Below, piece after piece: positions 5,340-12,811 of a stretch of 16,594 nucleotides of DNA (its first letter is position 1; each line of letters opens with the position of its first letter). The translations under genes and the position numbers were made by a program. Source of the DNA: Chloroflexota bacterium (GTDB lineage: Bacteria > Chloroflexota > Anaerolineae > B4-G1 > SLSP01); the NCBI GenBank assembly GCA_022707665.1, contig JAKJAE010000025.1:1-16594 (forward strand). The letters run 5' to 3'. The notes beneath the pieces were generated by a model. It saw only the letters and a program-made list of their open reading frames with translations. It was not told where the DNA came from and did not search any database.

Positions 5340-8053
5340 TGGAGCAAGCCCGCGTGAGGGAAGGGCTATGCGCCATCGGAAAGGCGAGCGCCATCAGAAT
5401 GGCGGGCGCCAACGGAAGGACGGGCGCCGTTGGAACAACCGGTGCGAGGGCATCAACGTACGCCGTGTGGCTTAGGTCGCTTCGCCAGCTTGCGATCGCT
5501 GCCCTGCTCGCTTTGACCCTGACGCTGCCAGGCGCGCGTGCGGGTGCGCAGACAGCCCCGACGACGGTGGGGGTCTACTATGTGGGCCCCGAGGACGCCA
5601 TCGCCGAAGCCATTGCCCTTGCCGCCCCCCTCCTGGTGCGTGTCGACCAACCAGACCTGGCGCAGGTGATCGTCATCAACAACGCGCCGCTGCAGGACTC
5701 GCTGAGAGCGTTCGGCGCAGAGATCCAGCAGGGACGCGTGGGGCTCGTGCTCTTCTGCGGGCCGTCTTTCCCTCAGACCGCTGAGGACCTGCGTGCCCTG
5801 CTTGGTGTGAGCGCCTTCGGGCTAGCACAGGCCGCAGGTCCGGAGACCGTGCAGATAGCGCTCGTCGAGGATCCACTGCAGCCTGCGATCGCCTGGCAAT
5901 CTGCGCCCGAGATTCATGCCCGAACCCTGGTCAACAATCCCAACCTGCTCCGCCCTATCGTCACTGCAGGAGCCGATCAGGCTGTCATCCAGCGGGTGCG
6001 TGGACGAGAGCAGACTCAGGTACTCATCGTCGGCGGGTGGTTCGCCCATCCCTCGAATGAGAATTGGCTGAGCTGGGCTTACTTCGACTACCTGGTCTAC
6101 CATCTTATCTCCGATGCCGCCGCCACAGGTAGAACGCTCCCGTTCGTGGACTACCCGCGGTCGCCAACGCTGCACCGTTCCGGACGGTTGGCGCTGGTGG
6201 GGGTAGGGGTTGGGCTGATGGCCAGTGCCAGTATCGTCTATTACCTCGCCCGCCGCCGCCTCTATCTCAGGCCTGGCCTGGCCGACACCTGGCAGCAGAT
6301 CACGGTGCAGGCAGCGCGCCCCTCGTCGTTCGAGACATGGCAGAGTGCGGGCTTCCACCGCCCTCTCACGGGGTTCCTCACCTCACTACCGTTGAACCTC
6401 GTGCTCCTGTTGCCTCTCATTGCCTATCGTATCTACCTCTTGCCCGAGGTGCTCTTTCCCGACTCCCAGGGGTTCCGGATCTGGGAGGCCGTCGCAGCCT
6501 GGAGCATGATCCTCTGGATCCTGCTCGATGCGGGCACTGCCACGTCTGCGATACGCCACTACAGCGCCTATCATATTCACTTCCCGCAGCGCGCCGCCCG
6601 TCACCTCCAGTTCTACGTGTGGTGGCAGTTACTCAGTGGCGCGGCGCAGGTCGGCGTGATTTCCATCCTCACCGCTACAGCGCTTCCGGCGCTGGGGCAA
6701 GCCCATCTCACGTATGCTATCCTGGCAAGGACGGTGCTCCAGATACCGGGGTTCCTGGACATCTTCATGGTCGCATTCGCGGCCCACCAGCGTTTCGATT
6801 ACCAGCAGAGTCTGATGCTATTCACGGCGGTCAGTGTCCCGTGGCTACAGGCAATGGCGTTGCGGCTCATCGTCCCATGGGGAAGCGGGAATCCGGAGAT
6901 TGGCGCAGGATCTGGCGGCAACATAGCGCTGGCCGTAGGCATCCTGGTCGCTGAAGGACTGAGCTTCCTGCTGGGGGCCTATTTGCACGTGCGCCGCGGG
7001 CGCTCGTTGAGCGCGCTCTTCCTGCCTACATTCGACAAAGAGATCGTCAGAGAATCGCTCACCTTCGGAGTTCCGTGGGCGCTTGCTACGGCAATCCCGG
7101 TCGCCGGCTACGTGCTGCAGACGGAGGTCTTCCGCGCCAGACTCACGCCCGATGATCTTTCTCTGGATAGTTGGCGGCTTGTGCTGATGGCCGTCGCTGG
7201 CTTCGAGATACTGCTCTCGGGGCTCTATCGCGCGATTCTGCCAGCGCTCTCAGAAGCCAGGGCACTGGACTACCGGACGCTGATGCGCTACACCGCGAGC
7301 CAGGGGATCCGCTATGGAGGCTGGTTCAGCTTCTTCCTGTTTGCTGCGCTGGCTGCAATTGGAGAACGGTTACTCCTGACGCCAATGGCTGCGCGCTATG
7401 CCGACCTGCAGCCCTGGCTCATGGCTATGCTGGCGTGGGGGGCACTGCAGTGGACCGCATGGCTCCCCGAGCGGATGCTCGAGGCTGCCGGGCGACCTGG
7501 ACTGATTGCTGTGGCTGCGTTCATCGAACAGGCGGTGCGCATCGGCGGGGGCCTAGTGCTCATTCCTCTATGGGGGATGACAGGTGTCCTCGTGGCCTGG
7601 GGCACGGGTCTCCTGATCAGAGCCGCCCTGGTGCGGGTCTTCGCCGAGCGGACGCTGGTCCAGGTGCGGATCTATGTCTGGCAGGCTCTCATCGTGCCCG
7701 CAGCAGGCGCGATCATCCTTTACCAACTTCTTCGCTTGATCCTCGCATCCTGGTCGCCGGTCACGTGGGTAGCTGCGGGGTGGGTCACTGCCGGCGTCTT
7801 CCTGATCGGCCTTCTGCTCTACGGCTTCCTGACGGGCGTACTGGGAGGATGGGATGCCGGTGGGGTTGCCGATCTGCGTCAGGCCGCTCGACTGGGTACG
7901 ATCAGCCAGCCCTATGCCTGGATCCTGATGCAGGCCGTCCGGGTGGGCACGCGAATCTCACCGCTTCACGGGCGGTTTCCCCTGGGGCTGTACGATTGGG
8001 CTCAGAAAGAGGCCAACGCGCTCACCTTGGCACAGTCACAACCTGAGCGATAA
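5339..8053 (+). CDS. MOP-superfamily polysaccharide flippase-like membrane protein with an N-terminal extracytoplasmic domain
   Basis: A 904-residue membrane protein. Residues 1-42 are odd and carry four hexapeptide repeats. A signal-like hydrophobic helix (about 48-68, ending ARAGAQ) leads to an alpha/beta extracytoplasmic domain (about 72-278) with strand-like stretches such as VGLVLFCG and TQVLIVGGWFAHP, faintly like glutamine-amidotransferase/ThuA folds. A helix at about 281-302 is followed by a basic stretch and some 12-14 hydrophobic helices (about 350-860) resembling Wzx/MurJ-type polysaccharide exporters: paired helices, Arg/Lys-rich loops, and a repeat-like second half beginning near FGVPWALATAIP. 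Likely role: moving a lipid-linked glycan or other envelope precursor across the membrane (inference). The start is uncertain. The ATG at 5339 overlaps the scpB stop without a Shine-Dalgarno; GTG at 5465 (residue 43) would still include the signal helix. The fusion is unusual; homologous flippases normally have about 450-550 residues. Confidence 0.7.
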   Translation: MEQARVREGLCAIGKASAIRMAGANGRTGAVGTTGARASTYAVWLRSLRQLAIAALLALTLTLPGARAGAQTAPTTVGVYYVGPEDAIAEAIALAAPLLVRVDQPDLAQVIVINNAPLQDSLRAFGAEIQQGRVGLVLFCGPSFPQTAEDLRALLGVSAFGLAQAAGPETVQIALVEDPLQPAIAWQSAPEIHARTLVNNPNLLRPIVTAGADQAVIQRVRGREQTQVLIVGGWFAHPSNENWLSWAYFDYLVYHLISDAAATGRTLPFVDYPRSPTLHRSGRLALVGVGVGLMASASIVYYLARRRLYLRPGLADTWQQITVQAARPSSFETWQSAGFHRPLTGFLTSLPLNLVLLLPLIAYRIYLLPEVLFPDSQGFRIWEAVAAWSMILWILLDAGTATSAIRHYSAYHIHFPQRAARHLQFYVWWQLLSGAAQVGVISILTATALPALGQAHLTYAILARTVLQIPGFLDIFMVAFAAHQRFDYQQSLMLFTAVSVPWLQAMALRLIVPWGSGNPEIGAGSGGNIALAVGILVAEGLSFLLGAYLHVRRGRSLSALFLPTFDKEIVRESLTFGVPWALATAIPVAGYVLQTEVFRARLTPDDLSLDSWRLVLMAVAGFEILLSGLYRAILPALSEARALDYRTLMRYTASQGIRYGGWFSFFLFAALAAIGERLLLTPMAARYADLQPWLMAMLAWGALQWTAWLPERMLEAAGRPGLIAVAAFIEQAVRIGGGLVLIPLWGMTGVLVAWGTGLLIRAALVRVFAERTLVQVRIYVWQALIVPAAGAIILYQLLRLILASWSPVTWVAAGWVTAGVFLIGLLLYGFLTGVLGGWDAGGVADLRQAARLGTISQPYAWILMQAVRVGTRISPLHGRFPLGLYDWAQKEANALTLAQSQPER
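5375..5446 (+). repeat. Four degenerate 18-bp tandem repeats at the start of the flippase-like gene
   Basis: Units begin at 5375, 5393, 5411 and 5429. The first three end in GGCGCC or AGCGCC and the last in GGTGCG. In the flippase frame they encode IGKASA, IRMAGA, NGRTGA and VGTTGA, so reading frame and a terminal Ala are kept. They lie just before the predicted signal helix. Confidence 0.7.
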
Positions 8054-8131
8054 TGGTGCCCTATGGCCGGCGGCACACGAAACACATCACATTCCGCCTC
8101 TAGCTCTAGCTGGTCAGGAAAGGAGTCCAAG

Positions 8132-9424
8132 GTGCTCGCTCGTTCAAAAGTACTCTGGTTGGTCATCAGTCTCATGCTGCTCAGTCTGGCGTGTAGTCTG
8201 TTTGAGGGTACACCCACGCCTGCGCCTACTACCACGCCAGCACCCGTCGTAGCTACCGCGACCAGCGAACCCGTGGCCCCGCCGGCAACATCAACGCCGA
8301 AGCCGACGGCGCTCCCCACGGCGCTCCCCACGGCGACAACGGTAGCCAAAGGCACAGAGCTTCAGATTATCAACAACTCCGGCACCGACATCTGGTATTT
8401 GTTCGTTTCGCCCTCCGATGCCGACGACTGGGGAGACGACCAGCTTGGGGGTGATACGATCCCTGCGGGGAGCTCCTACACCGTGACCGGCATTGCGGAC
8501 GGCGTCTACGATGTGCAGGCGCGGGATGCCGATGATAACGCCATCCAGACGGTCTGGGGACTGGAGATTGCCGGCAGTGTGACCCAGGTGATCGAAGAAC
8601 AGGCCCTGATGTTAGAGGTCTACAACGGTGGCTACAGGGTTATCGCGCACCTCTTCGTTTCGCCGGTGGAGAGCGAGACGTGGGGTGACGACGTGCTCCA
8701 GGGAAGTACCATCAGCCCCGATGAGACTTTCACACTCGAGGGTCTAGCAGCCGGCGCCTACGATATGCAGGTAGAGAACGAGGATGGCGAGATCATCGAG
8801 ACGGTCTACAACGTCTCGATAGACAGTTATTACTACTGGAACGTCGTGGGCAAGGCCGATCTTCCGTCCAACGCCGTACTGCGCTTCGAAGACGACTTCA
8901 CGGACAACCGAAACAGCTGGGGAGATTCGTCATCCGAGGGTGTCGTCTACAATGCCCCTGCTGGTGGCGAGTTCTGCATCGACATCATCGCCGACCAACT
9001 GACCGCCTGGGAGTGGTACGAGCCCTTCCGCCCCGACCAGTTCGTGGCCGAAGTCGCCTGCAAGGCGCCAGAGGATAGCGACGCGTCATGCGGCCTGGGA
9101 TTCGGGCCCGACGGTGACAATCTCTACTGGTTCGAGGTGTCGCCCTCTGACCAGACCTATGCCCTCTTCTTGCTGATGAATGACGAATGGCAGGACAACC
9201 TTGTGGGCTGGACGGAATCGAAGAACATCTACCCCGACGGTTGGAACTACCTGAGCATCGAGCGCATGGACGGGATGTTCTCGGTGTTCATCAACGGGGT
9301 ATTACAGGCCTCGGTGGAGAGCGATCACTTCACGACGGGACGCATCGGATTGGGTGGCTCCACCTACGACCAGGGGAACGTTCGCGTCTGCCTCGACAAT
9401 CTGCGAGTGTGGCGCCTGGAGTAA
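8132..9424 (+). CDS. Putative lipoprotein with two WGDD-type repeat domains and a concanavalin-like C-terminal domain
   Basis: A 430-residue exported protein of unknown function. A hydrophobic leader (residues 7-20) ends in SLAC, giving a near-consensus lipobox with Cys21. A Thr/Pro/Ala-rich linker (about 26-70) follows, typical of cell-surface proteins. Two related domains of about 80 residues start near 77 and 159; both contain a LFVSP strand, then WGDD, a Gly/Ser-rich turn, and an Ala-Gly-x-Tyr-Asp-x-Gln-x-like strand (VYDVQ, AYDMQ). From about 250 a beta-rich domain starting FEDDFTDN and ending LDNLRVWRLE resembles LamG/DUF1080-like concanavalin folds that bind carbohydrate. The GTG at 8132 was chosen because AAAGGAG lies 6 bases upstream and it puts the leader at the N-terminus; an ATG at 8063 would add 23 polar residues. 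It follows the flippase gene by 78 bases with no terminator seen, so it may be cotranscribed. A role in envelope or glycan binding is only inferred. Confidence 0.78.
   Translation: MLARSKVLWLVISLMLLSLACSLFEGTPTPAPTTTPAPVVATATSEPVAPPATSTPKPTALPTALPTATTVAKGTELQIINNSGTDIWYLFVSPSDADDWGDDQLGGDTIPAGSSYTVTGIADGVYDVQARDADDNAIQTVWGLEIAGSVTQVIEEQALMLEVYNGGYRVIAHLFVSPVESETWGDDVLQGSTISPDETFTLEGLAAGAYDMQVENEDGEIIETVYNVSIDSYYYWNVVGKADLPSNAVLRFEDDFTDNRNSWGDSSSEGVVYNAPAGGEFCIDIIADQLTAWEWYEPFRPDQFVAEVACKAPEDSDASCGLGFGPDGDNLYWFEVSPSDQTYALFLLMNDEWQDNLVGWTESKNIYPDGWNYLSIERMDGMFSVFINGVLQASVESDHFTTGRIGLGGSTYDQGNVRVCLDNLRVWRLE
8306..8335 (+). repeat. Perfect 12-bp tandem duplication (2.5 copies) in the lipoprotein linker
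   Basis: ACGGCGCTCCCC occurs at 8306-8317 and again at 8318-8329, followed by a half unit ACGGCG. It encodes TALP-TALP-TA within the Thr/Pro-rich linker. Being in frame, gain or loss of copies would only change linker length. Confidence 0.85.
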
Positions 9425-9456
9425 GAGGCGATCAGGGCATAGAGCATAGACACAAG

Positions 9457-9508
9457 TGAGGGTCGGAGATGGTCAGGCACCATCACAGCCTGATGTCTCC
9501 GGCCCTCA
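9457..9508. terminator. Long hairpin between convergent genes, probable bidirectional terminator
   Basis: The left arm 9457-9478 and right arm 9488-9508 form an outer stem of 13 pairs (one G-U), a small internal loop, an inner stem of 6 pairs (TCAGGC/GCCTGA) and a 9-base loop. It lies 32 bases after the lipoprotein stop, and its right foot contains the stop codon of the convergent aconitase X small subunit. Neither side has a clear T-run, so termination efficiency is uncertain. Confidence 0.65.
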
Positions 9509-9943
9509 TTCCTCACGGACGCCAGATCCGCTGCTCTCCGCAGCCCACACCACAACGCGGTCGCCCTCAACACGCACGCGGTCTCCGGTCCGGATCGCCT
9601 CGATCGGCACTCTGTCCACCATTGGAATGTCGCTGATGATTGCGCCGACGGCGACGATGGGCTCGCTCTCTGCGTTGATGATCGCTGCCGGGGCGAGGCC
9701 TGCCGTAGCAAGCTGGTAAAGCACGTACGATCCAACGGTGCTCCCCTTTCCCGTGGGGAAGACCAGGATCTTGCCCGCCACGCACAAGCCCTCAAGCGGA
9801 TGCCCACGCTCGGTTACCACGCCCGTCGATCCATCGACGCCCCCCAGGAAGCCGATGGGCTCCGCTGAGACCAATGCCTCTCCCTCAGCAGTCCCCGTTT
9901 TGATCAGCCGTCCGATGAACGTCGCCGGCTCGCCATTCCCCAT
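9506..9943 (-). CDS. Aconitase X small subunit (swivel domain, DUF126 type)
   Basis: A 145-residue swivelling-domain subunit of a two-subunit aconitase X. The large subunit carries the iron-sulfur site; this domain closes over it and contributes the catalytic serine. Diagnostic stretches are GGVDGSTGVV (34-43), a HPLEG block (48-52), and KILVFPTGKGSTVGS (58-72) holding the conserved Gly-Lys-Gly-Ser. The ATG at 9943 is preceded by GGGAGAGGA with suitable spacing; an in-frame ATG at 9997 would overlap the large-subunit gene. It starts 23 bases after the large-subunit stop, so the two are certainly one unit. In characterised relatives the pair is either cis-3-hydroxy-L-proline dehydratase (bacteria) or phosphomevalonate dehydratase (archaea). 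Which reaction applies here cannot be decided by reading alone. Confidence 0.88.
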   Translation of the reverse strand: MGNGEPATFIGRLIKTGTAEGEALVSAEPIGFLGGVDGSTGVVTERGHPLEGLCVAGKILVFPTGKGSTVGSYVLYQLATAGLAPAAIINAESEPIVAVGAIISDIPMVDRVPIEAIRTGDRVRVEGDRVVVWAAESSGSGVREE

Positions 9944-9966
9944 AGATATCCTCTCCCTATCGCTTT

Positions 9967-11190
9967 TCAGCGATCCCCGGCTGCAATCGCGATGCACGCC
10001 TCGAGCGGCGCAAACCGCGCCGCCACGTGGGCCAGGTTGCGCAGGTAGAACGCCCCCTTGGCCGAGGGGGTTGCCACCGCGCTGAACCCCAGATCGTGCA
10101 AGGGTGCGATACCCATACAGGCATCGCTGAACACCCTGCCGCCCGCCGACTCGATAACGCTGACGAGACCCTGCTCAACGGCAATCGCGCGCACAGGGCG
10201 CGCACAGGTCACCCACAGGGGAATTTGTACCCTGCGATCTCTCAGCGCCTCAGCCACCAGCGCGATCTCCCGCAGTGACGCATGGGGACAACCTATCCAG
10301 ACCAGGTCGACTCTGTCGACGTCGTCGCTCAAGCTCGCATAGCCGGGGGCCACGTCATCGATCACGAGCCTCTCGTATGCAGGAGCCAACATCGCTGCGG
10401 CCCGCGCCTCGGGAGTGACATCAGCCACGTGGAAGAGTCCAACCGCCCCGGTCGCCGCCATCGCTGCGCCCAGCGCTTTCAGCTTCTCCTCGACCAACGG
10501 GTCGCCGACCGCATCAAGGGGCAGATCGGCAAAGTAGGGCACGGCCTGCCCCGCCCGGCGACCTACAATCGCACCCAGCGCGCTGTAATCGGAGATGGTG
10601 TCAAGTCTCGCACGCACCTCGACGCAGAGCGTCGCGAGGCGGTTCTCCGCTCGGTGCAGGCCATACGCACCGGTGCGACCGGTGAGCGCCGCCGCGATCG
10701 CGCCCGGCCCCCCTTCGCGATTGGTCCGTGCACCGAGCACGCTGTTGGCAAATACGACGGCCGAGGACTCGGCCCAGGCCACATGCGTCCCCTGCGCGGG
10801 CCGGTTGCCGATGAGGTAGGGAGTGCAAGTTGGAAGCGGTGTGCCCTCACCAACGCCCATTTGTGCAAAGGCATCGACCACCTGGCGCTGCTTGTCAGCA
10901 AAGTCAGCCGAGAAACCTTGCGCCTCCCAACGAACCATGTCCATCGCGGTGGGGTTAAGCGTCGTCGGCACGCGAACACGTGCGCCCTCGTCGGCCCACT
11001 GGCGCAGGAAACGCAGTCCTGCATCACCGATGTTGCGGTACGAAACACCCGAGATCTGCACGCTCTCAACGGGGATCAGGGTCGGGGCACCGTAAATGGT
11101 GCCGAGCGCAACCACGATCTCCATCGCCCGTTTGAGCGCCGGACCGGCGCCCCCCTCCAACCAATCGCGCTCTTCGCCTGTCAGTTTCAT
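9967..11190 (-). CDS. Aconitase X large (catalytic) subunit, DUF521 type hydro-lyase
   Basis: A 407-residue catalytic subunit of aconitase X. It begins LTGEERDWLEG, the typical start of the family. Three cysteines in conserved settings, Cys122 (PTCTPY), Cys301 (IGCPHAS) and Cys358 (DACMG), are the expected iron-sulfur ligands. Other family blocks are AESSAVVFANSVLGARTNREG (around 140-160) and PSAKGAFYLRN (375-385). It catalyses dehydration of a hydroxy acid without an aconitase-like four-domain chain. GGAG lies 6 bases before the ATG at 11190; GTG at 11202 or ATG at 11196 would add only a few residues. It follows the broken molybdenum hydroxylase by about 20 bases, as last but one gene of the operon. 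No hydroxyproline racemase, pyrroline-carboxylate reductase or isopentenyl phosphate kinase is in the window, so the substrate is open. Confidence 0.92.
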   Translation of the reverse strand: MKLTGEERDWLEGGAGPALKRAMEIVVALGTIYGAPTLIPVESVQISGVSYRNIGDAGLRFLRQWADEGARVRVPTTLNPTAMDMVRWEAQGFSADFADKQRQVVDAFAQMGVGEGTPLPTCTPYLIGNRPAQGTHVAWAESSAVVFANSVLGARTNREGGPGAIAAALTGRTGAYGLHRAENRLATLCVEVRARLDTISDYSALGAIVGRRAGQAVPYFADLPLDAVGDPLVEEKLKALGAAMAATGAVGLFHVADVTPEARAAAMLAPAYERLVIDDVAPGYASLSDDVDRVDLVWIGCPHASLREIALVAEALRDRRVQIPLWVTCARPVRAIAVEQGLVSVIESAGGRVFSDACMGIAPLHDLGFSAVATPSAKGAFYLRNLAHVAARFAPLEACIAIAAGDR

Positions 11191-11211
11191 CCGCATCTCC
11201 ACTGGTTCACG

Positions 11212-12746
11212 TCAACCCACCTCCCCAGGGCGAACGCCAAGTCCGCCCCCGAACAGGGCGACCCTGACGCGATCGGGGGTGAAGGGAATCTCACGCAGCC
11301 GATGCCTGCCGCATCGAAGACGGCATTCGCAATCGCCGCAGCCACCGGGCCCTGGGCACCCTCACCGATGCCCAGGTAGGGTTGCCCGGGCCGGTTAAGC
11401 AGCACGGTCTCGATGGTAGGCGCCTCGCGAAACCGCAGGATCGGATAGGTGCGCCAGTCCGTGCTCGTGATCCCGTCCGCAGCGAAGGTTACTTGCTCCT
11501 TGAGTGTCCAGCTCGCTGATTGCAGAAATCTTCACGCTCGGCAACGACGCCGAGGAAGCTGCCGTCACGAACGACAGCCAGGACGCCAGGCAGCCGACCG
11601 ATAGCCTCGGCATCGACCGAGACCAGCCTTGCGGCGTAGTTGGGCGGACGCACAACCCGCCCGTGGACCATACCCGGCAGGTCAAGATCGTGGACGAAGG
11701 TCGGCGCCCCGGTCACCTTACCGACCAGATCGAGCCGCTGTCTCGGGCGCCCTACCGTTGCATAGGACTCCGGGCGCTTGGGCTGTGCAATGCCCGTCAC
11801 CCTGGTACCGAAGAGCTTCCCACCGAAGAGACTCCAATAGGTGACGCTTCGCCCGGTTACAGGGTCCGCGATGGTCCCATCGACGATCGTGAGTCGATCG
11901 CGTGGCGCCTCGAGCTCCTCATAGGCCACATCAAGCGCAAGACGCCGGACCTCGGCGGTGGCGTAACGGATGGCGTTGCCCGATGTCTCCAGGGACATAC
12001 TCTACTCACTGTATAGCCCTCGTCGGGCGTCTGAGCCGTATCGGCCGTCACGACACGAATGCGGTCAAGAGAGACGTCGAGCTCGTCGGCACCGATCATG
12101 GCCACAGAGGTTCGAAGATCCTGACCCAGCTCCACCTTGCCGGTGAACAACGTGATCGTGCCATCGGTGTTGACCCGTACCCAGGCATCGAGGTCGGGCG
12201 TCTGGACGAGCGGGCGCGGCAGAGGTCGCCCTTCAGGACCAGCCAGGTCGCTGGCGGACCGCAGCTCAAAGGGCGGCGAGGGCCTGGGGTCACCTGCCGC
12301 CCGGCGCACAGCACGCAACACCCGGTCATAGGTACCACAACGGCAGAGGTTGCCGCTGAGCTCCGAGCGCATCTCGGCGTCGGAGGGTTGCGGGTTCCGG
12401 TCGAGCAAGGCTTTGGCCGCGACGATCATCCCGGATACGCAGAAGCCGCACTGGACCACATCCTCATCAATGAAAGCCTGTTGCACAGGGTGAAGGTGCT
12501 CGGGAGTTCCGAGCCCTTCGAGCGTCGTGATCTCACGCCCACCGACGTCCTGAACCGGGAGCTGGCACGCGTGAACTGCGCGCCCATCGACCAGCACCTT
12601 GCATGCCCACACTGACCCAGGCTACAACCCAGCTTGGCGCTCTTCAGGCCCAGATCGTTGCGGAGCACATAGATCAGGGGCGTCTCCGGCTCTACCCGGA
12701 CGTGGTGCTCACCACCATTGACCCTGAAGGTGAAAACCCGAGGCAT
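11212..12746 (-). pseudogene. Broken molybdenum hydroxylase gene: fused 2Fe-2S subunit plus XDH/IorB-type large subunit
   Basis: Homology to the xanthine dehydrogenase family runs through four reading frames. Frame 1 (12746 to about 12606): MPRVFTFRVN to GCSLGQCG, the first 2Fe-2S cluster. One G seems missing from a GGG run at 12606-12608, after which frame 2 continues with [22 protein letters not shown] and LCRCGTYDR, and without a stop runs into the large-subunit start ([31 protein letters not shown]). A shift near 12000 leads to frame 3 ([18 protein letters not shown] to FLGVVAERED, about 11540). Homology then jumps in another frame to the C-terminal block LKEQVTFAADGITSTDWRTY and GIGEGAQGPVAAA; roughly 350-400 central residues, including much of the cofactor site, are gone. 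A last one-base loss near 11300 is needed for RLREIPFTPDRV and the stop at 11212. A start at 12746 has a GGGAGGG ahead. Sequencing errors could mimic the shifts, but not the central deletion. Confidence 0.85.
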
Positions 12747-12811
12747 ACGCGCCCTCCCTGTCGCCCGAAAAGACCACTGAGCTTCCTGCAAAGCACGAAG
12801 GTCTGGCTATA

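Noticed and set aside
5368..5475. 35-codon open frame with a good Shine-Dalgarno inside the flippase start
   Set aside because: Not listed as a gene because the peptide is only a frame-shifted reading of the 18-bp repeats; kept as a finding about the start.
10282..11379. Long plus-strand open frame of 365 codons
   Set aside because: It is antisense to the aconitase X large subunit, which has clear family motifs and a ribosome binding site; the plus-strand translation resembles no family.
11995..12610. Programmed frameshifting as explanation for the molybdenum hydroxylase frames
   Set aside because: Several shifts at unrelated sites plus a central deletion do not fit a single slippery site; decay or sequence error is simpler.
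11504..12615. Plus-strand open frames opposite the molybdenum hydroxylase
   Set aside because: The minus strand holds iron-sulfur and large-subunit motifs in four frames; the plus-strand frames have none.
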